NCBI GenBank assembly: GCA_002633005.1
Contig: NMRA01000079.1
Span: forward strand, 257,348-305,797
From: Phoronis australis
Taxonomy: Eukaryota; Phoronida; Phoronidae
Length of the DNA: 48,450 nt
Reading direction: 5' to 3'
This document shows positions 36,472 through 46,000 of the stretch, one piece after another. Position 1 is the first letter of the stretch. Each line of letters begins with the position of its first letter. Made by a program: the position numbers and the translations under genes. The notes beneath the pieces were generated by a model that was not told where the DNA came from, did not search any database, and saw nothing but the letters and a program-made list of their open reading frames with translations.

Positions 36472-36876
36472 CAGTTGTCACCGTGACATTGTGGTTGTTA
36501 GCGTCTTCTGCAGAGGGTTGTAAATACACGCTTTGTTGAAATTGAACAGTGGGAACAAATTACGGAAGTTTGCACTAACTTTTATCTGGTTTGCATGTTC
36601 AACGACATTGATGGCATTTGTACAGCAGATCATTCCTAGAATTTTGGCGCATATCATTTTTTTTCAACGTGTATGTTCCCCTTTCTCAAATTGGCTGCAC
36701 CGTCGATTACAATTCGAGAGTGCCGCTTCAACTTCCGTGACGGCAACTGGCATTAGAGGTACAGAAAATCCTTTGAACTTCGTGTCTGTATGTACTTCAG
36801 TTTCAAAGATTAATTGTCTATGTACGGGTAGTTAGCTCGACACTCGTCATGCGGAGGATTCTGTATGAGGTCACCC

Positions 36877-36920
36877 TGACGTCACAGAACAGGAAGGTAT
36901 TCCCCCAAAAACATGGCTGC
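36877..36920 (+). promoter_or_regulatory. Candidate INTS14 promoter cluster: CRE, ETS-like and YY1-like sites
   Basis: A perfect CRE palindrome TGACGTCA (36877-36884) is followed by an ETS-like CAGGAAG (36890-36896) and a YY1-like ACATGGCTGCC (from 36911). CREs, ETS and downstream YY1 sites are common in housekeeping promoters. The site lies 3.0 kb before the first INTS14 coding exon, which has an apparent acceptor before its ATG. AG|GTATTC at 36896 could serve as a first-exon donor. No transcript evidence is available here. Confidence 0.3.
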
Positions 36921-39171
36921 CAGTATTTGCCGATCGTCATTTTGATATTTATCGTAAAAATAGACGGCAGTAGTCTTTAAAGTTGTGTTATTTCTGAATA
37001 TTTATCAACTAAAACAATGGATAGTAGGTTTCAATAAAATTCATCAATCATAAATGTTAAAATTTTTTGTTTAGTCGTCGTTTTCGCCGAGGTTGTCTTG
37101 AAACGAGCGGTCTTTTTCTGTCTTGGCCGTGCCGTTCAAAGCTGTTATTTTTTTAAAATGGTCATCCCAGTGATGGCCAGGGTGGCTGCTTGATGAGTCC
37201 CTGCCTGTATATGACTTGCGTCATGTGTTTGGGATGTGCTGGCATTCTGAACTCTTTTTATTATTTTTTGTACTTCTGTATTTAGCCTGTGTGCGTTATT
37301 CTCTGCTTTTAGGAGAACTGTCCTTGTCATTCTAACACTCTTGGTCTACTTAGCAGTGGCTTTATTTTGGGTAAGGGGGGATACGGTTAAATTTTTGCGA
37401 CGTTTTTCGTATTTGGCGATTGATGTTGATTCCCGGGTGGGCCCCACACTTTTTAGGGACTAGGGGAATGTTTTAATCATCAGATCATTCGTCCTTGATG
37501 TTTCTGTGTTGTCTTGTGATTTGTCAGTTTTATGGTTCCCTGGATGTTTCTTTTATTTATGAGGCTGCTAGCAGTCTTTCACCATGTAATCAGGCCATCA
37601 AGGAATGAGCACCTCGGAAGCTTTTCAGCAAATTATGCCTCACACTGTTTAAAATCTCAAAGTCACGTTGTTATAAGTACCTTTTGCACATAGAGGGACA
37701 CCTTAAGAGGCAATAGGTGTCTTCAATTCTTTCCAAGTCTAACAAATACTCCCTTTATCAAACTTCTTCTTCGAGCAGTCCTTCGTTCTGTTCTCAAAAT
37801 CGGTAACTGGCTCTTATTTTTACCACGCCCACTAGGTGACATGAGGTCACATCCCCTGCCATACGCAGAATGATTCCCGTTCGTCCTTCACTCTTCGTGA
37901 ATATTAGTTTCGCAACAAGGTGATGAGCTGACCTACCTGGGCCGTGAGAAAATTGAAGGTCCATAAAAAATTAAAACACAGCAGTTCCTAGGTGTATATT
38001 AATATTAGTCTTTGTGCAGCTAGGCTGGCTGTGGCTTTGGCTTTGGCTGTGGCTGAGCCTGTGTGTGGTTGCTGTGTTGAAAGACTGTTTGACTCAAAGA
38101 GTCGAGAATTGAACAGTTCCTTACATGATTGTCGAGAGTCCAAACCATTTGGCTAAGAAGCAATTTTCACTTGGTAAGTGGCTTGTAGAGACTTTATTGG
38201 ATTGTACATCATGCCTGGAAAGTGATGTATTATACTTTTCTGGTGAAAATCATATTTTGTACTTTTTTCATACGTTTTGGATGTTTCATACTTTTTCATA
38301 ATTTTATTGCTGTCAAAGTCTCTAGTCTCATTATTGGTATTCATTAACATAGCTGATCTACAGAGTCCTGTACTAGTGGTGTTTCTTCAAAAATATCTAT
38401 GGGTCCAGTCAGTCCTGAACAGTGCCAATGTCTGTCACATTATTAACTGTAGGGTGTCACTTATTGGTTAGGCAATGTATTTTTCCCTGATTCTGCTGTC
38501 AACTTTTTGTCTTCTACAAGGTTGTATTCAGTTCAAAAGAAATTACTGGAATTACTTTCACTTTGTTGTATAAAAATTTGATATTGAAGCAAACTGGATT
38601 TCAGAAGGAATTTTGCTTCATCAAAGTTGTCTTCATCTCCCAGGTGTTGAAAACATTTTAGCAAGTGGCGCGTACACGTGTCACGAGCGCAAGGTTTTCA
38701 AGCCGAGGACAACAGAATTCCTTGTTATAAAAGCCATAGTGATGCGAGGAAATACCAACCAATAGGTATCGCCGGAAGAAGACTTCTGAGTGAAAATAAA
38801 CTGAAAACCATAAAGCTCATAAGTCCAAAGTTACATATCAATGAACTGTGTCCTTTTTGGGTGCTTTTTGGATAATGGTTGGATATAACATGCCCGAATT
38901 TTGAGAACCAGTTTTCTCCACTGAATAAGGGGCATCAAAATGATTCTCAAAATATGGGCACATTATATTCGACTATTGCGCTTTTTGGTCCTTTACTCAT
39001 GCAATTAATTGGTTATAAATTCAACCCTAATTTCTTTGGCCACATGGTAAAAATCATACACTAGCCATATTTTCTTAAGGTCAAGGTGAAAACTTTTTTG
39101 GTCAGGTCACCTGTAATTTGAATATTTTGACAAAAAGTGAAAAGTGACGATTGTTGCGTTGGCAGTGCTAG
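36921..39171. other. INTS14: Upstream region or 5' intron of INTS14
   Basis: If transcription starts near 36900, this is the 5' UTR intron ending at the acceptor at 39917. It contains the GGCTNT hexamer repeat and, at 38671, a CGCGTACACGTGTCACGAGC CpG cluster that is an alternative promoter candidate. No coding exon was recognised. Confidence 0.35.
38023..38068 (+). repeat. Imperfect GGCT(T/G)T hexamer repeat
   Basis: GGCTGGCTGTGGCTTTGGCT then TTGGCTGTGGCTGAGCC forms six to seven GGCTNT units. Confidence 0.75.
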
Positions 39172-39560
39172 TGTCTTTTTAGTAAAATTTAACAAGATAC
39201 ATTTACAAGACAATGGCATGAATATCATGACCAAATTTTGTTTGATGTAAAATTTCAAGATGCAATCCCAAAAATGTTGTTCTAATATTCTAAGTTATCA
39301 TTTTGTTTTTGTTTAATTCAACTTTTGATTTATTTATGAAAGCTTAGAAATCCTACATTTCGTAGTCTTTCTTGTAAAAGTAGATCATTTTAAAAATTCT
39401 TCCTAATAACATTCTCGGGAACAGTGCATAAAGTTTTGTGTAAATCCGATCAGCTGTTTCCAAGATATGATATCATTTCAAATTTGGACATTTTTTCTAG
39501 GCTCCCTGATAACTTTGATTTCTGTTTCCTATTGTCATTTATGGGAATGCACAGAAACAT
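39172..39560 (+). repeat. Dispersed repeat copy A just before INTS14 exon 1
   Basis: The core ACCAAATTTTGTTTGATGTA (from 39230), ATCATTTTGTTTTTGTTTAA (from 39299) and AAATCCGATCAGCTGTTTCC (from 39442), ending with AAATTTGGACATTTT, is matched in order by a second copy at 47010-47425. The family is unknown. It lacks coding capacity. Confidence 0.7.
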
Positions 39561-39926
39561 CAAGAATAACATGATATCAGTGAAGGCTTTTAAACTGTAG
39601 TAATTTGAGTTGATTTACGGACTTATATGTCTTGAAGTTAAACTAAACATGGCTCAATTGACTTCCAACATAAAGTGCCCCTTGGTTTTGAAGTTGAAAT
39701 TACCTAGTTTCGGTGAAGTATTGTTTGCCTTCTTTAATCTTTGAAAGTCGTTCATCATTGTATGCTTTTGTGTTATATACGTATTGGCTTAGACCAAGGT
39801 TGGTCTGAGGTATAATTGGATGGAATTATTTTAGGTGAAATTGGTATAATTTTGTTCTTTGTTATTGTAGCAAACTATTTTGCAAGTAAATAAAAATCTT
39901 AGCTCATGTATTTGTAGGTGCCCAAA

Positions 39927-40088
39927 ATGCCGACCGTGATTTTGTTGGACGTTTCGTTATCCATGGCCAAGCCTGTCGCCATGACTGACTGCAGTGAAGA
40001 GTATCAGAAGCGCCACCTAGCAGTGCATGGAATCAACTCCTTTCTTGACCGGCTGAACGAATTGAACAAACTAGAGTTTGTTGCTCTG
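39927..40088 (+). CDS. INTS14: INTS14 coding exon 1 (residues 1-54)
   Basis: This exon encodes the start MPTVILLDVSLSM and ends at KLEFVAL. The ATG at 39927 is chosen because MPTV plus DVSLSM is the conserved family N-terminus; the GTG nine bases upstream is only in-frame leader. A TTTGTAG acceptor-like site ends at 39917, so the mRNA probably has an upstream non-coding exon spliced at 39918. The donor is CTG|GTATAC (phase 0) and intron 1 is 2241 bp. Confidence 0.93.
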
Positions 40089-43000
40089 GTATACTGGCAT
40101 TTTTGGTTGATCATATTTTATGATAAAAGATTTTTTATTATGCGCCCACATATTTATAAGTGGGTGCATATTGCCGTCATCTCAGGGAATGCGGTGTTGG
40201 CAGATATATCTCCTAAACCCCTCACAGGATTTTGAGATGTGGCAGATGTGTGCTTTTGATTAAGGCTGAAGAGGAATTTCGGACCTCTCCGGCTACTGGT
40301 GTGCCCCCAAGTGTATCTTCAGAGGTCCTCAATGGATTTTCATAAAATTTGACTGTTAGGCATCTACTAGTGATATGACACTATCCTTCCGTGGATTAGA
40401 GGTACTTTACACCACCTAGCGGCCATTTTAGAGTCTGATTTTTGGTGTCCGCCCCAAATAGCTCTAGAGATGACTGTGAAAATTGGCATATATGTTCGTA
40501 CTGTAAAGAGGGCGGCTAGCGATCGATTTTTCTATGACTTCGACTGTGGTGCCTCCTAGTGGTAGTTTTGTTTGTTTTTGCATGCATGGATATATCTCGT
40601 AAACCCTCTGCGGGATCTTTATTAAATTTTGTGCAAGTGTATTGAATGTTGACAACAGATGTCAATGACTTTCGGTCAGATCGGTCTACCGGTGTGTCCC
40701 CTGGTGGCAATTTTAGTTTTTTCGTTTACCTCTGTATCTTCAAAGGTCTTTTCCGGATTTTCATAAAATTTGACAGATGGGCAATCTATTATTGAGGTGG
40801 CACAATTCTCTAGTTTTGGGATTGATTCAAGGTATTTTGCGCCACGTAGTGGCCATTTTTATTGTTTCCGCGTATAGTTTTTGGCGTCTGCCCCTCTGTC
40901 AACCAAACAATTCTAAGGATGATTGTAGAAATTGTCCTGTATGTTTCTAATTTGAAGAGGACGGCTGACGAAGATTTTCCGACTACCTTGACTACAGTGG
41001 TGCCTCCTAGTGGTAGTTTTTTACTCCCATGACTGTATCTCCTAACCTCTCTGCACGATCTTTATTAAATTTAGCAAGTGTATTTTTATGAAGTTGACAA
41101 CAAATGACGACGACTTTCAGACTTATCTAACAAAGTCTGTGCCTCCAAGTGGCAATTCAATTTTGCCTGTTTTCCTCTGTTTCTCTTGAAGCTGCTTGAT
41201 GGATTTTTGTGAAATTTGGTAAATAGCTTTCTATTGAAACGATGACATGTGTATGTTTTCAGATAGATGCTAGCTAGTGGTTATTTTTACTATTTTCTAG
41301 TCTGTTTTTGGCCTGTAGGTCGCCAAGTTGATTGCTGTTTGGCGTGTGATATATGTGTGGTACTTTTTATTTCAATGTCCATGATGGAGTTTACTAAATA
41401 CTCAGCTGCTAAATTACTTGAAAGTTTTTGTTCAAGTCTCGTATCATTATAACATTGGTTTTGTATTGTTACTAAGTTTAAAAATGATATTTGTGCTTGG
41501 GTTGAACTGACAATTCATTATTTCATCAGGTCAGTTAAGTTCTCAATAGAATTTCAGGTCATAGTGTGACCTGAAATTTTATGAGCTTGATGTGGAAAAA
41601 TCTGTCAGTTCTTTCGAAGTCCTCAAATAACCTCCAATTAGATGAAGGAAAAAGTTGTGACCAAATTCATACTCATTAGTGATATAAAACAAAGTATAAC
41701 TTGTGATGCAAGGTGGGTTTATAGCCATTCTAAAGGACACTCGCTCAAACTTGGGTGTATTTGTCTGTTGTCTATTGATGGAAGGTGGGTTTATAGACAT
41801 TCTAAAGGACACTCACTCAAACTTGGGTATATTTAAACAATATTTTTTCTCAATCTTTAGACGTTTACAAAACAGTTACATGTAACTTATATTTAATTAA
41901 CGCGGAGAAACGCCGAAATGAATTCCTTGATATGAATTAATTTAGACTTGAAAAATTATTGTACTCTCTTTGTGTTATATATTGTAATGTGGGCCGGAGG
42001 CCTGTTACATGAAATAAACCTATCCTTTGTCTGTTGTCTATTGATGTAAGGTGAGTTTATAGACATTCTAAAGGACACTCGCTCAAACTTGTGTATATTT
42101 GTCAGTTGTCTATTGATGGAAAGTGAGTTTATAGCCATTCTAAAGGACACTTGCTGAAACTTGGGTATATTTGTCTGTTGTCTACTGAAGCAACAGACAG
42201 TACCATCATGTATTTAACAAATTCTGCATACTAAATGGGGCACCGCGTCCAGACTACTCTGCTATGCATGGTGGCCACTTTAATGATCTCGGATAAGAAA
42301 AGATAACTCAGGTTTGTGATTCCTTGCAGAGCGCCTTCTCATCTCTCCATGAAACTGTCGTTCCTTTCACTCGTGACTTTGACCAGATCAAGACGAAATT
42401 GAACAAAGTGGAGTGTTACGACAAGACGTGCCTAGAGGGGGCATTGTCAGCAGTCAGCTCTCTAGTGTTGGAGGAGTGGGGATGCAGTACTTCCTGTCAG
42501 GTGTTATCATAGGCTGCTCTGGATCGACTTTGCCGGATCCACAGGGTCAGCCGGCCAAGGCATTCGATTGGTTTGAAATACAGAATTGGTCTTTGACAAC
42601 CAATCGGTTGTCTTAACTGGTGGAACCGGTGAAGTAAATCAAGTGTACCCCCTGTCATTTTGCTCTTTTACTTTGAACTCACTTCACTTCAATTAAGATG
42701 CTGGTGCCCGGTTGGTTTATTAAGTGATAAATACGCTGAAATTGAAATAACCAAGTGCTCAGGCATATTCCACTCGGCATTTATCTCTGCTCGAAATTAA
42801 AAGGGGAATGTGATACTTAAACACATCTGAGACATTGCGTACTCGTAATGTGGTCATCCATTGAAAAGGGCAGACAACCTCATACCCTGAGCGGAATTTT
42901 ATTTACATCTGGAAAATATAGAAATAATGGTAGAGAAGTTTGGAGAGAAAAAGCTGTTATATTGTTGTGCTTGTTAAAAGTTTAAGAATGAAAATGACAT

Positions 43001-46000
43001 TATCAGAAGCAATTAAAGAGTATATGGAGCCTGAAACCAGCTTTACTAGCTGGCCTTATCTCTCAGAAATATTTCCCAGTTAACTGTGCCATCTTCTCCA
43101 ATGGAAGATCTTCTGGTTTTTAAGCTTAATGTTTTGTTTAAAATATAAGAATGAAATGAAATTTCACCTGTCCGGCATATTTTGTCTCATATTTAGTGAG
43201 CATTTACTTTAGAACAACATTGATGCTCCGACGAATATAAGTCCCCAAAAACTTTAATTGGCTCTGGGAAATGCAGTTCTAAAAAACTTGGTAGTGAAAG
43301 AGTTTTAAATGATTCAATGTCAGTGCACTGTGATATATTGTTGACTGTGAAGTTGTGCCTACGTGTCTTGTCTCGACAGAGACCAGACATCACATCATTT
43401 AATAACAGTTCATCTCCCGTGGGACTCATCAGTCTCTTTGGGATCGTGGTGTTTGCACAGCTCACTCGAAATTTGTTTTTGTTGTAGATCAGTTTCATTT
43501 TTATTGAATGTTAATTATTGATATGTCAAATCCATGATTATTTTAGCAACGATGCCATTTGGCTCTCTATGACATATGATACTTTAATAAAGTATGGGCC
43601 AAAAATGTTACTATTCTGTTGTGCTCTATTTTCCTTCTTTTTAAGCATGGAATTTTTTTTTTTTAATTTGTCACAGAAGCATAAGATTTGTTATTATGTC
43701 ATATTTTGTCACTTTTTCTGACCACAATTCAATGAATTATGCTAGACTATGTAGCTCAGTTGGATTTCTCTGTGTCCAATGGCACACCAGCCATTAACGT
43801 TTTAAGGATTGAGCAAGAAAATTACCTGCTCATGCTCAGAATCTCATGTTCCTTTTTTAATGTTGGAACTGTATCTCATCACTGGAAAAGATGAAGTTTA
43901 GCAAGTTATCGTAACAGTTTTGGCCCACCCTGTTCTTATCGACTAAACTGGAATTTGTTTCAGGCTTCTTAACATTAATTTTCTTGTTGCTGGTGTTCTA
44001 AGTAATCTTTTGATGTTGCAGATAATTTGGGTCACAGATGGCACCACTGGTCACGGTGACAAAAGCTTGAAGAATTTTGTCTGTAAATACAATAGCTCAA
44101 ACGAGAAGCCTCTTCATTTTCCGTTTCCCTGTAAACTTCACGTAGCGTGTCTGGAAAACCCGCAGGCAAGTCACCTTAGCAATACTCTGGCCATGTATGA
44201 GAAACTCATCAACGTCGTCGGTCAGGCGGGCGATGTGTTTCTACCCGAGGGTGCTCTTAGCTTGAAGAACGTGGAGAATATGTTTGGTAAACTTACAGAG
44301 AAATACTACGCTCCCTCCCACGGCCTGCTGCGCTGCGGTAACCTGCAGTGCAATGTGGTACTCTACCCTCCTCCAGATGTTTTTAAAAAGTAAGTCGTTG
44401 TGACCGACACCTAGAGATGTGATCTTAGTAGGGCACAATCTGCATACAATCATTAAATTAAGCTTTGCGAGAACACAACTGTGTTTTTTCGACAACTCGA
44501 TTTCTAATTCTTGTGTACAATAGGGACTGAGTTGGTAAGCATGAAATGGTTTCTTTTATTCCTTTTGATAAACTTGATTTGAGCACAACATAATGATGTC
44601 CTTCCTTTCCAGTGCACATAGTACAGTACATACCCGTCTCCAGATGCACACATAGTCTCATTTTATGAATATGTCAACTTGTAATTCCCAGTCATGTTAC
44701 TCTCCATTCTTGTACTTCACAGTAAAAATTCTCCTATTTCGAACAGTGAAACCTTAATTATTGTCCTCAAGGTTGGAGGTGCTCTTAAATTCTAGAAATT
44801 GACAAAATTATGCACGATTTATATTGAAGAACATGTTCCAGAAAGAACAGAAATTGAGAAATATGGTGAACGTCAAAATCACTCTTGTCCCATATTCCAG
44901 AATCAACAAAATTAAGTTTTTGTGGGAGTTTCTATGTCCCAAATTCTAAAGACTCTTCAATACTAGCGGATTTTTACGTGAAATGTATCTTTTACACTGC
45001 AATCATTTATAACCTAGTTCTGACAATTTTATTAAATACAAGTAGAAAATACATTGAGCTGTCAACATATGACTACACTTGTTGTCATCACATACACGCA
45101 AACCATAATTCAACTGTTGCAGCATCCCGCTACATTGGATTAAATACTAGCTCCACCTAGGTGTTTTGTGGATTGAGAATTTGACAAGGTGTGAACGATC
45201 ATGTTAGCGAAGGGCGAGTGTTTCACGAGTACAGTTGTACTAGTATATATATTGAAATGATTGGTTGACAAGGCTCAAATAGGGAGAAAAGTGATGTTAG
45301 CCACAATTTCTCCAAGATTTTTTGCCATAAGTATGCTGTGAGTGGCCAGTATCATGGAGCATGCCACAGGCCAATCTTTCTTATATGTTTCTTTCATGTA
45401 GTTTGCCCTGTTCCTCTTAGCCCTTTGACGACATCAGATCAAATTGACTTCTCTCGCTCGCCCTGTCACTGCGGTGATTAGCTGTAATTTTGCAGTGTTT
45501 CTCTTTCAGAGATGACGATTTTGAATCCATTTGCAAAAAAGTCTCGGATGAGTTTGACATCGTTGGCTTCCTCAATTGTGCCGATATTGAAAGTCCTCCA
45601 TACATATCACGCCACCTTATGCTGCCATACACAGGTAAACAGGGTAAACATGATACTGTCATGGTATGAGTGTAGTGCAGTGGAGTGCACAAAAATTCTC
45701 ATACTCCAAATTCAACTCTTCTCTTTTATGAGGTAAAGTAACATGTCACGTGATTGGCCTAGTTTTCCAAAGGTATTACAGTCGGCACACTTCTCAGACT
45801 AGCTAGACTAGTGAAGAAGTTGGCTTTTCAATTTTTTATTGCAACTCACTTTACTACAATAAAACTTTGCTTCAGGTGTCTGGTGCGATGGACATGGCTC
45901 ATTGGCGTGCACACGTCTGATCTAATGTGTATCAGACCACTTGCATTATTTTTTAATCCAACCAGAGTTTGCTAGTCTATGATTTATTGTTTCTTGCAGA

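Noticed and set aside
41642-41885. Frames of about 60 codons with repeated SHSKGHSLKLG
   Set aside because: They are the 72-bp minisatellite read in frame (24 codons per unit), not a protein repeat.
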